DNA from: Pseudoduganella dura
GTDB lineage: Bacteria > Pseudomonadota > Gammaproteobacteria > Burkholderiales > Burkholderiaceae_D
Direction: 5' to 3'
Length of the DNA: 64,000 bases
NCBI RefSeq assembly: GCF_009727155.1
Contig: NZ_WNWM01000002.1
Span: forward strand, 5,332,001-5,396,000
The notes beneath the pieces are model-generated. The model had not been told where the DNA came from. It saw only the letters and a list, made by a program, of their open reading frames with translations, and did no database searches. Below, one piece after another: positions 51,455-59,329 of the stretch; the stretch's first letter is position 1, and every line of letters starts with the position of its first letter. The translations under genes and the position numbers were made by a program.

Positions 51455-52480
51455 ATGATCATCGATTGCCACGGCCACTTCACCACCGTCCCGAAATCGT
51501 TCCGCGACTTCCGCGCCAAACAGGTGGAATTCGCCAACGACCCCGTCAACGGGCCGAAGCGCGAGGAATCCTTTGTATCCGACGACGAGATCCGCGAAGC
51601 GATCGGCCACGGCCAGCTGAAGCTGCAGCGCGAGCGCGGCAGCGACCTGACGCTGTTCTCGCCGATCGCCGGCCTGATGAGCCACCACCTTGGCAACGAG
51701 CGCACCAGCCTGGAATGGGCGGAAATCTCGAACGACCTGGTGCTGCGTGTCACCCAGCTGTACCCGGACAACTTCGCGCCGGTCTGTCAGCTGCCGCAAT
51801 CGCCCGGTGCCGCGCCGGCCAACAGCATTCCCGAGTTGCGCCGCTGCGTGGAGGAGCTGGGCTTCGTCGGCTGCAACCTGAACCCGGATCCGACCGGCGG
51901 CTACTGGACCGGCAAGCCGATGACCGACCGCGAGTGGTATCCCTTGTACGAGGCGCTGTGCGAACTGGACGTGCCGGCGATGATCCACGTGGCCGCTTCG
52001 TGCAACCCGTGCTTCCACGGCACCGGTGCCCATTACCTGAACGCCGACACATCGGTCTTCATGCAGGTATTGCAGTCGGACCTGTTCAAGGATTTCCCCA
52101 CGCTGCGCTTCGTGATCCCGCATGGCGGCGGCGCGGTGCCGTATCACTGGGGCCGCTATCGTGGCATGTCGCTGGAGATGGCCAACCGGCCCCTGGAAGG
52201 GCTGCTGGACAATATCTTCTTCGATACCTGCGTGTATCACCATCCCGGCGTGGAGCTGCTGACCAAGGTGATCCCGACCGACAACGTGCTGTTCGGCTCG
52301 GAGATGATCGGCGCCGTGCGTGGCCGCGACCCGAACACGGGCGAATACTTCGACGACACCAAGCGCTACCTCGATGCCTGCGCCGCGCTGACCGGCGAAG
52401 ACCGCTACAAGATCTTCGAAGGCAATGCGCGCCGTGTCTACCCGCGCCTCGATGCGCGCCTGAAGGCGCGCGGCCAGTAA
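51455..52480 (+). CDS. ligJ: 4-oxalomesaconate hydratase, LigJ-like
   Basis: 341 aa with AGGAGA. It starts MIIDCHGHF, the metal-binding His-x-His of the amidohydrolase fold, and follows the LigJ pattern closely: SDDEIREAIGHGQLKLQRER, ELGFVGCNLNPDPTGGYW, MIHVAASCNPCFHGTGAHYL, FVIPHGGGAVPYHWGR, VLFGSEMIGAVRGRDP and EGNARRVYPRLDARLKARG. LigJ hydrates 4-oxalomesaconate to 4-carboxy-4-hydroxy-2-oxoadipate in the protocatechuate 4,5-cleavage and gallate pathways. It links the island's lactonase to this operon. Confidence 0.9.
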   Translation: MIIDCHGHFTTVPKSFRDFRAKQVEFANDPVNGPKREESFVSDDEIREAIGHGQLKLQRERGSDLTLFSPIAGLMSHHLGNERTSLEWAEISNDLVLRVTQLYPDNFAPVCQLPQSPGAAPANSIPELRRCVEELGFVGCNLNPDPTGGYWTGKPMTDREWYPLYEALCELDVPAMIHVAASCNPCFHGTGAHYLNADTSVFMQVLQSDLFKDFPTLRFVIPHGGGAVPYHWGRYRGMSLEMANRPLEGLLDNIFFDTCVYHHPGVELLTKVIPTDNVLFGSEMIGAVRGRDPNTGEYFDDTKRYLDACAALTGEDRYKIFEGNARRVYPRLDARLKARGQ

Positions 52481-52526
52481 TCCGGACAGGCGCAACCTAC
52501 CGCAACCAGAATACAGAGAGACAGGC

Positions 52527-53378
52527 ATGACCTACCAGATCGTTGACATCCATCCCCACATCATCTCCGACGACGAGCAGGCCTATCCGCCCGCGCCGCT
52601 GTTCGGCAAGCGTTCGGAATGGTCGCAGGAACGCCCGACGACGGTCGAGACGCTGATCGCCGCGATGGACGAAGCCGGCGTGGCCAAGGCCGCCGTGGTG
52701 CACTCGTCGACCACCTACGGCTTCGACAACAGCTACGTGGTGGACGGCTGCGCGAAATATCCGGGCCGGCTCGCGGCCGTCGGCTCCGTCGACGTGCTGC
52801 AGGAAGATGCGCAGCAACGCATCCGCGAATGGCGGGCACGCGGCCTGGCGGGCCTGCGCCTGTTCACCGGTGGCAGCACGAAGGAATTCGACCCCAGCGA
52901 GCTCGATGATCCGCGTGCGTTCCCTGCCTGGGAACTGTGCGCCGAACTGGGCTTGCCGATGTGCATCCAGACGGGACCCGTCGGCCTGCCGCAGGTGACC
53001 GCGCTGGCGAAACGCTTCCCGAACGTGGCGATCGTCCTCGATCACCTGGGCCGCCCGGAAGTGGCGGACGGCGCGCCGTACGCGAAAGCGCAAAGCCTGT
53101 TCGACCTGGCATCGCTGCCGAACATCCACCTGAAGCTGACGCCGCGCATCTTCGGCGACGTGCGCAAGGGCGACGCCCGGCCGGACACGTTCTTCCCGCG
53201 CGTGGTCGAGGCGTTCGGCGCGCAGCGCATGGCCTGGGGATCGAACTTCCCCACCTCGCCGGGCACGCTGGCCGACATCCTGGCGACCGCGCAGGAAGGA
53301 CTGGCGAGCCTGAGCGAGGAAGATCGCGAATGGATCTTCAGCAGGACTGCGTTGACCCTGTATCCGGCGCTGGCCTGA
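52527..53378 (+). CDS. amidohydrolase family 2 protein
   Basis: 283 aa, TIM-barrel type. Visible motifs are QIVDIHPHIISDDEQAYP (the His-x-His start), VVHSSTTYGFDNSYVVDGC, GLRLFTGGSTKEF, IVLDHLGRPEV and MAWGSNFPTSPGTLADIL near the C-terminus. It belongs with lactonases and decarboxylases of the LigI/LigW type, but the substrate is not evident. It lies between the LigJ-like gene and a transporter gene in the operon and could hydrolyse a pyrone or lactone, or decarboxylate an aromatic acid. The start follows AGAGAGACAGGC. Confidence 0.85.
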   Translation: MTYQIVDIHPHIISDDEQAYPPAPLFGKRSEWSQERPTTVETLIAAMDEAGVAKAAVVHSSTTYGFDNSYVVDGCAKYPGRLAAVGSVDVLQEDAQQRIREWRARGLAGLRLFTGGSTKEFDPSELDDPRAFPAWELCAELGLPMCIQTGPVGLPQVTALAKRFPNVAIVLDHLGRPEVADGAPYAKAQSLFDLASLPNIHLKLTPRIFGDVRKGDARPDTFFPRVVEAFGAQRMAWGSNFPTSPGTLADILATAQEGLASLSEEDREWIFSRTALTLYPALA

Positions 53379-53443
53379 CGCGTGCATCGAGAAGCAACCG
53401 ATAACAATGTCCGCTAAAAAGCGGACGGATGGAGACCGATCAC

Positions 53444-54745
53444 ATGACGTCCGATCACCCAAAAGCCCCCGCGGCATTCAATCCCTGGCCGATCCTGGCG
53501 CTGCTTGCCGTCGGCCTGCTGATTTCATTCATCGACCGCACCAGCCTGTCTTCGGCGCTGGCCGACAAGAACTTCGTCAAGGAGTTCGGGCTCACCAGCG
53601 TGGAGCGCGGCTGGCTGAACTCCACGTTCTTCTGGTCGTACGGGCTGTTCCAGCTGGCGATGGGATGGATGGTGGACCGCTACGGCGTGAAGTGGCCGTA
53701 TGCCGTGTGCTTCACCCTGTGGTGCGTGGCCACGGCGCTGACCGGCCTGGTGTCGACACTGGGCGCGTTGATCCTGATGCGCCTGATCGTCGGCGCGGCC
53801 GAAGCCATCGTGATCCCGGCCAGCTACCGCTGGATGGGCAACAACTTCGCCGAGAGCCAGAAGGGCTTCGCCGTCGGCATCTTCGCGATGGGCGGCAAGA
53901 TCGGCCCGGCCATCGGCGCGCCCATCGCCGCGTGGTTCATCGTGCAGCACTCGTGGCAGCTGATGTTCGTGGCGACCGGCCTGGCCGGCCTGCTGTGGCT
54001 GGCGCCATGGCTGCTGATGTTGAAAAACGATTATCCGTCGAAGGCCGAACTGGTGGTGCGCAAGAAGGCGGCGGCCTCGATCACGGTCGGCAGCCTGCTG
54101 GCCAGCCCGGTGGTTTGGGGCGGCATGATCAACAACTTCTGCTACGGCTACTTCACCTTCTACTGCATGGCGTGGATGCCGGCCTACCTGGTCGAGCAGC
54201 GTGGCCTGTCGTTGACGAAGTCGGGGCTGTACACGTTCTTCAGCTTCGTCGGCATCGCCATCGTCGCCACCATCGCCGGGTGGGCTGCGGACCGGCTGAT
54301 CGCCCGGGGTCGGGATGCGGTACTGGTGCGCAAGAGTTTCGTCGTGACCGGCTTCATCGGCGGCACCACCGTGCTGCTCGGCGCCTATGCGCCCACGCTG
54401 GAAATGGCGCTGTTCTGGAACGTGCTGTCGCTGTCGCTGCTGGGCCTGGCCACCGCCAACAACACCACGCTGTGCAAGCTCACGCTGATCCCGAAGCAGG
54501 CAATCGGCCTGAACACCGGCCTGCAGCAGGTGGCCACCAGCCTGGCCGGCGGCGTCTCGGCGAGCTTGTCCGGGTGGCTGCTGCACGTGGGCGGCAGTTA
54601 CCGCCTGCCGATGATGGCGATCTTTATCTTCCTGATGATCGGCGCCGGCAGCACGGTGATCCTGCTGCAGCGCAAGTGGGCACCGAAGGTAGCGGACCCT
54701 GCGCCGGCAGCCCCGGCGCCGCAGGAAGCGCTGGGCAGAAGCTGA
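53444..54745 (+). CDS. MFS transporter, anion:cation symporter type
   Basis: 433 aa from the ATG at 53444 with GGAGAC 7 nt upstream; an ATG at 53429 would add five residues. Twelve membrane helices are expected. The N-terminal part has FIDRTSLSSALADKNFVKEFGL, GWLNSTFFWSYGLFQLAMGWMVD-RYG and IVGAAEAIVIPASYRWMGNNF, typical of ACS-family importers for aromatic acids and sugar acids. It probably imports the operon's aromatic substrate across the inner membrane. A 3-prime sequence rich in Ala/Pro ends the protein. Confidence 0.9.
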   Translation: MTSDHPKAPAAFNPWPILALLAVGLLISFIDRTSLSSALADKNFVKEFGLTSVERGWLNSTFFWSYGLFQLAMGWMVDRYGVKWPYAVCFTLWCVATALTGLVSTLGALILMRLIVGAAEAIVIPASYRWMGNNFAESQKGFAVGIFAMGGKIGPAIGAPIAAWFIVQHSWQLMFVATGLAGLLWLAPWLLMLKNDYPSKAELVVRKKAAASITVGSLLASPVVWGGMINNFCYGYFTFYCMAWMPAYLVEQRGLSLTKSGLYTFFSFVGIAIVATIAGWAADRLIARGRDAVLVRKSFVVTGFIGGTTVLLGAYAPTLEMALFWNVLSLSLLGLATANNTTLCKLTLIPKQAIGLNTGLQQVATSLAGGVSASLSGWLLHVGGSYRLPMMAIFIFLMIGAGSTVILLQRKWAPKVADPAPAAPAPQEALGRS

Positions 54746-54801
54746 GCGGTGTCGTCAGCCGTCACACGGCAATCATAAAAACCTATAACACGAGGATCAA
54801 C

Positions 54802-55785
54802 ATGGCAAAGATCGTATTCGGCATGGCGGTGCCCCACAGCGGCATGCTCGGCCAGGCACCGGAAGACTGGCTGAAGAACGGCGAGCGGGACCGGAACAAC
54901 CCCGAACTGTGGTTCCGCAACCGCACCTGGACCTACCCGGAACTGGAAGCGCACCGCGAGGCGGCTTTCGAACCGTATCTCACCATCGAGGAACGCACCG
55001 CGCGCGCGGAACGCTGCCGCGCCGCGCTGGACAGGATGGCCGACGCCTACCGCGATGCCGACATCGACGTAGCCATCATCCTGGGCAAGGACCAGAAGGA
55101 AATCTTCACCCAGTTCTCGCCGTCTATCGCAATCTACAGCGGTGCCGAGGTGCACAACGGCCCGCCGCAGCGCTCGGTCTACGCGCCAGACCATCACGTG
55201 ACGCACCAGTGCCACCCGGAGCTGGCGCAGTACCTGATCAAGGCCTTCCAGGCCGAGGGCTTCGACCTGACCGACCTGTTCGCGTGGCCGGACAACGTGT
55301 GGATGAAGCCCCTGCCGGACTACCCGGTGGCGCCGCATGCCTACAGCTTCGTCTACCACCAGATCATGGACGACAATCCGCCGCCGCACGTGCCGGTCAT
55401 CATGAACTGCTTCTATCCGCCCACGCAGCCGTCGATGGCGCGCTGCATCGAGTTCGGCAGGGTACTGCGCGACGCCATCAAGGCCTGGCCTGCCGACGTG
55501 CGGGTGGGCATCTTCGCCTCTGGCGGGCTGTCGCATTTCGTCAACGACGAGGAATTCGACCACCGCGTGATGAAGATGCTGGCCGACTACGACTACGACG
55601 GACTGGCCGCCGTGGAAGACGGCTACTACCAGTCGGGCACTTCCGAGATCAAGCTGTACGTCAGCGTGATGAAGGCCATGCAGGATACCGGCGCGCCGAT
55701 GACGCTGGTGGACTACGTGCCGTGCTGGCGCACCGCCGCCGGCACCGGCGAAGGCATGGGCTTCATGTACTGGCGCGCCGGGTAG
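54802..55785 (+). CDS. class III extradiol ring-cleavage dioxygenase (LigB type)
   Basis: 327 aa from the ATG at 54802. It begins IVFGMAVPHSGML with the iron ligand His12. DHHVTHQCHPELAQYL, PVIMNCFYPPTQPSMARCIEFG and FASGGLSHFVNDEEFDHRV follow the LigB family pattern. No LigA-type alpha subunit is fused or adjacent, which fits single-chain members such as methylgallate-cleaving or DODA-type enzymes better than LigAB. It should open the ring of a catechol-type acid next to a hydroxyl. Product use by the LigJ-like hydratase points to protocatechuate-, gallate- or methylgallate-like substrates. Confidence 0.87.
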   Translation: MAKIVFGMAVPHSGMLGQAPEDWLKNGERDRNNPELWFRNRTWTYPELEAHREAAFEPYLTIEERTARAERCRAALDRMADAYRDADIDVAIILGKDQKEIFTQFSPSIAIYSGAEVHNGPPQRSVYAPDHHVTHQCHPELAQYLIKAFQAEGFDLTDLFAWPDNVWMKPLPDYPVAPHAYSFVYHQIMDDNPPPHVPVIMNCFYPPTQPSMARCIEFGRVLRDAIKAWPADVRVGIFASGGLSHFVNDEEFDHRVMKMLADYDYDGLAAVEDGYYQSGTSEIKLYVSVMKAMQDTGAPMTLVDYVPCWRTAAGTGEGMGFMYWRAG

Positions 55786-55822
55786 TCGGTATCACCATCA
55801 TCAAACATAACGAAGGACTATC

Positions 55823-55843
55823 ATGAGCAAGGAAACAAAATGA
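55823..55843 (+). CDS. six-codon leader minicistron before the aldolase
   Basis: ATG at 55823, behind GAAGGAC, opens a frame encoding MSKETK and stops at TGA 55841-55843. The stop overlaps the aldolase ATG (AATGAG). The aldolase also has its own ribosome site, AAGGAAA, inside this mini-frame. It may couple translation of the aldolase, or be a start-site relic. There is no direct evidence that it is translated. Confidence 0.3.
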   Translation: MSKETK

Positions 55844-56691
55844 GCCGCCTGAACGGCATCATCCGCGCCTGGGAACAGGGCAAGCCGGCTTTCACCGCCT
55901 TCTCCAAGATCGACAGGCAGAGCGCGATCGACATGAGCGAGGCACCCTACGACGGCATCGTGTTCGAAATGGAGCACAACCCCTACGACGTGTCGGCATT
56001 GGGCGATGCGCTGCAGTACCTGCTGAACCGCAGGCAGATCGCCGACGCCGGCTCCGTGGCCCCGGGTGTCACGCCGCTGGCGCGCATCCCGGCCAACGGC
56101 GTGGAAATGAACCAGTCCTTCGCCAAGCAGGTGCTGGACCGCGGCGTCTACGGCGTGATCACGCCGCACGTCGCCACCGTCGAGCAGGCCTATAACGCGG
56201 TGGCATCGTGCCGCTACGCCCGGCCAAAGAACGCGCCGCTGTACGAGCCGAAAGGCGTGCGCGGCGACGGCCCGGCCAACGCGGCCCGCTACTGGGGCCT
56301 GACGCAGCAGGAATACTATGCGAAGGCCGACGTGTGGCCGCTGGCGCCGCAGGGCGAGATCCTGGTGGGCCTGATGATCGAGAGCACGCAGGCCATCGGC
56401 AACCTGGACGACATGCTGGCCAACGTGCCCGGCATCGGCTTCGTGCTGATCGGCGAGGGCGACCTGAGCCAGGAACTGGGCCTGCCGCGCCAATACGAAC
56501 ACCCCGAGGTGCTCGATGCGATGCGCCAGATCGTCGAGACCTGCCACAAGCACAAGGTGGTGGTGGGCAATCCGCACGTCACCGCGAAAAACTACGAGCG
56601 CCTGCTGGGCGAAGGCTACAAGTTCCTGATGTCGGCCCCGCAGCGCAGCTACGGCGTGATCGGCAAGGCGCGCGACATGGCGGGCTACTGA
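55840..56691 (+). CDS. HpcH/HpaI-type aldolase
   Basis: 283 aa. The class II pyruvate aldolase pattern is visible: YDGIVFEMEHNPYDVSALGD, PLARIPANGVEMNQSFAKQVLDRG-VYGVITPHV, ILVGLMIESTQAIGNLDDML (metal Glu) and GFVLIGEGDLSQELG (metal Asp). Such enzymes split hydroxy-oxo-acids to pyruvate. In this operon it may cleave 4-carboxy-4-hydroxy-2-oxoadipate after the LigJ-like step, a job done by LigK/GalC in known pathways; no such gene is in the window. The next gene starts 1 bp after its stop. Confidence 0.85.
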   Translation: MSRLNGIIRAWEQGKPAFTAFSKIDRQSAIDMSEAPYDGIVFEMEHNPYDVSALGDALQYLLNRRQIADAGSVAPGVTPLARIPANGVEMNQSFAKQVLDRGVYGVITPHVATVEQAYNAVASCRYARPKNAPLYEPKGVRGDGPANAARYWGLTQQEYYAKADVWPLAPQGEILVGLMIESTQAIGNLDDMLANVPGIGFVLIGEGDLSQELGLPRQYEHPEVLDAMRQIVETCHKHKVVVGNPHVTAKNYERLLGEGYKFLMSAPQRSYGVIGKARDMAGY

Positions 56692-56692
56692 C

Positions 56693-58240
56693 ATGAACGG
56701 CGCCGAAAGTCTCGTCGATACCCTGGCAGGGCAGGGCGTGGACATCTGTTTCGCCAACCCGGGCACGTCGGAGATGCACTTCCTCAAGGCGCTGGAAAAT
56801 CCGCGCATGCGGAGCGTGCTGTGCCTGTTCGAAGGCGTGTGCACCGGTGCAGCGGACGGTTACTACCGCATGAAGGGCACGCCGGCCTCCACGCTGCTTC
56901 ACCTGGGGCCGGGCCTGGCGAACGGGCTGGCCAACATCCACAACGCCAAACGCGCCGGATCGGGCATGGTCAATATCGTCGGCGAACATTCGGCGGCGCA
57001 TCTGAAGTACGATCCGCCATTGATGTCCGACATCGAGGGCCTGGCACGCCCGCTGAGCCACTGGGTGCGCCGCGTCGACGGGCCGCATACCGTGGGCTGG
57101 GATGTCGCCACTGCCGTGGCCAAGGCCAGCGAACATCCGGGCCAGATCGCCACGCTGATCCTGCCGGGGGACGCTTCATGGCTGGAGGCGGGCAATGTTC
57201 CCGCGCTGCCGCCGGTACAACCCGCCAGGGCGAAGGCGCCTGAAGCGGCACGGGTCGAGCACATCGCGCGCGTGCTGCGCTCCGGCGAGCCCACGCTGAT
57301 CGTGCTGGCCGGCCGCGCCACGCGTGGCACGGCCTTGGAGCTGGCCGGCCGCATCAAGGCCGCCACCGGCTGCCGCCTCGCCACCCAGTTCTTCACCGCG
57401 CGCATCGAGCGCGGGGCAGGACGCGTGTCGCTGGAACGCATCCCCTACGCGGTGGGCCAGGCACTGGAGTACCTGAAGGGATTCAGGCACATCATCACGG
57501 TGGAGACCACCGAGCCGATCGCGTTCTTCAGCTACCCCGACAAGCCCAGCCTGCTGAAGGCGCCCGGTACCGGCGTGCATGCGCTGGCCGAAGTGGACGA
57601 GGACAGCACAGCGGCGCTGGCCATGCTGGCCGAGGCGCTCGATGCCACGCGCACTGCACCCGTGCTGCAGGCACGGGCCGAAGCCATCGTGCCGAGCGGC
57701 ACGCTGGGCCCCGCCACGATTGCCCAGGCGCTGGCCGCGGCGCTGCCGGAAAACTGCATCCTGGTCGACGAATCGCTGACCACCGGCCGTGAAACCATGG
57801 GCCTGACGGTCGGCGCGGCGCCGCACGACCTGATCAACAACATGGGCGGCTCGATCGGCTACGGCACCCCGGTCGCCACCGGCGCGGCACTGGCCTGCCC
57901 TGACCGGCGCGTGTTCTGCATGGTGGGCGACGGCAGCGCGATGTACACGATCCAGTCGCTGTGGACCCAGGCGCGCGAGGGCCTCGATATCACCACCATC
58001 ATCTTCGCCAACAACAGCTACGCGATCCTGAAGCAGGAATACGCCAACATGGGCGCCGGCGCGCCGGGCCCGCAGGCGCTGGCCATGATCGATATCGACC
58101 GCCCGCGCATCGACTGGCTGGCGATGGCGAAGAGCATGGGCGTGCGTGCCGCCGCCGTCGACACGGCCGAAGCATTCCACAAGGCGATGGTGGATTCGGC
58201 GCGCGAGCCTGGACCGGCCCTGATCGAGGTTCGCCTGTAA
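56693..58240 (+). CDS. thiamine-diphosphate-dependent enzyme (benzoylformate decarboxylase/acetolactate synthase family)
   Basis: 515 aa with the three ThDP-family domains. E47 in CLFEGVCTGAADGYYRM is the cofactor-activating Glu. The middle domain has LIVLAGRATRGTALELAGR. The C-terminal ThDP/Mg motif starts GDGS at residues 412-415 and ends with N440-N441 in IFANNSYAILK. No FAD-binding signature is clear. It would decarboxylate or ligate a 2-oxo acid. No known protocatechuate-type pathway needs such an enzyme, so its presence, almost fused to the aldolase gene, is a clue to an unusual substrate or to handling of the 2-oxo acid product. Confidence 0.87.
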   Translation: MNGAESLVDTLAGQGVDICFANPGTSEMHFLKALENPRMRSVLCLFEGVCTGAADGYYRMKGTPASTLLHLGPGLANGLANIHNAKRAGSGMVNIVGEHSAAHLKYDPPLMSDIEGLARPLSHWVRRVDGPHTVGWDVATAVAKASEHPGQIATLILPGDASWLEAGNVPALPPVQPARAKAPEAARVEHIARVLRSGEPTLIVLAGRATRGTALELAGRIKAATGCRLATQFFTARIERGAGRVSLERIPYAVGQALEYLKGFRHIITVETTEPIAFFSYPDKPSLLKAPGTGVHALAEVDEDSTAALAMLAEALDATRTAPVLQARAEAIVPSGTLGPATIAQALAAALPENCILVDESLTTGRETMGLTVGAAPHDLINNMGGSIGYGTPVATGAALACPDRRVFCMVGDGSAMYTIQSLWTQAREGLDITTIIFANNSYAILKQEYANMGAGAPGPQALAMIDIDRPRIDWLAMAKSMGVRAAAVDTAEAFHKAMVDSAREPGPALIEVRL

Positions 58241-58265
58241 TTCCCATCAAACTAAGAGGAGCGAT

Positions 58266-59159
58266 ATGACTACCGACCTGACCGGCGTGCCGACCTTGCG
58301 CGTCAACCTGTCCGAATACGCCGTGACGAAGGCCCTGCTCGACGGCCGCGTGACCTCGGACATCGTGAAACTGGATTTCTGCGGCCCCACGCCGGCCCAC
58401 AACGGCTTCAAGGCCATGGTGCGCGAAAATGCCTTCGACGCCGGCGAGCTGGCGATTGTCACGTTCCTGCAGGCGAAAGCCTACGGCAAGCCATATGTGC
58501 TGCTGCCGGCGCCGATCTCCGGCCGTTTCCAGCACCACTGCGCCGGCTACAACAGCGATTTCGGCCACCTGGACCCGAAGGACATCGAGGGCAAGCGGGT
58601 CGGCGTGCGCACCTACACGCAGACCACCGCGCTGTGGATCCGCGGCATCCTGCGCCACGAGTACGGCGTGGATCTCGACAAGGTCACATGGATGACGCTG
58701 GGCGACGGCCACCTGGCCGAGTACACCGACCCGGCCAACACCGAGCGGCTGCCGAAGGGTGCGTCGATCCCGCAGATGATGCTGGACGGTGAGCTTGCCG
58801 CCGCGCTGCTGGGCGAAGACATGCCGAAAGACCCGCGCGTGAAAACGCTGGTGCCGGATGCGCATGCCGCCGCGAAGGACTGGTTCGCGCGCGAGGGCGT
58901 GGTGCCGGTAAACCACTTCTTCGTCGTGCACGAAGAGGTGTCGAGGCAGCGGCCGGACATCGTGCGCGAGCTGTACCGGATGATCGGCGAGGGCCGCGAA
59001 CAGGCCGAATCGATTCCCGCCATCTTCCCGCCGCTCGGACTGGAGGCGAACCGGAAGGGCCTGCAACTGGCGATCGACTGGGCACTGGACCAGAAGATCA
59101 TTCCGCGCCGGCTGTCGGTGGAAGAGCTGTTCGACGATGTGACGGGGAGCCTGGCATAA
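58266..59159 (+). CDS. 4,5-dihydroxyphthalate decarboxylase-like protein, second of two
   Basis: 297 aa with AGAGGAG upstream. It is a paralogue of the operon's first gene: FDAGELAIVTFLQAKAYGKPYVLLPAPISG, IEGKRVGVRTYTQTTALWIRGIL, VVPVNHFFVVHEEVSRQRPDIV, IIPRRLSVEELFDD. Shared landmarks are the GKRVGVR-TYT loop and the RRLSVEELF ending. No signal peptide is seen, arguing for a cytoplasmic enzyme rather than an ABC binding protein, and no permease genes are nearby. It is the last gene of the operon. Confidence 0.75.
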   Translation: MTTDLTGVPTLRVNLSEYAVTKALLDGRVTSDIVKLDFCGPTPAHNGFKAMVRENAFDAGELAIVTFLQAKAYGKPYVLLPAPISGRFQHHCAGYNSDFGHLDPKDIEGKRVGVRTYTQTTALWIRGILRHEYGVDLDKVTWMTLGDGHLAEYTDPANTERLPKGASIPQMMLDGELAAALLGEDMPKDPRVKTLVPDAHAAAKDWFAREGVVPVNHFFVVHEEVSRQRPDIVRELYRMIGEGREQAESIPAIFPPLGLEANRKGLQLAIDWALDQKIIPRRLSVEELFDDVTGSLA

Positions 59160-59329
59160 GCGCTGCGGGAAAACGTTGACGATGCCGCGTTCGGTCCGCG
59201 TTCTCGCGGACTGCGCTGCCGCAACCGTCCTCACCCGGGGAACTGATGGGCAGCCCATACCCGGGGCACTGCGCAATGCAGTGCTTTTCACGTCTGCCAA
59301 TTTCTCGAATAAAACTATATGGAGACTCG

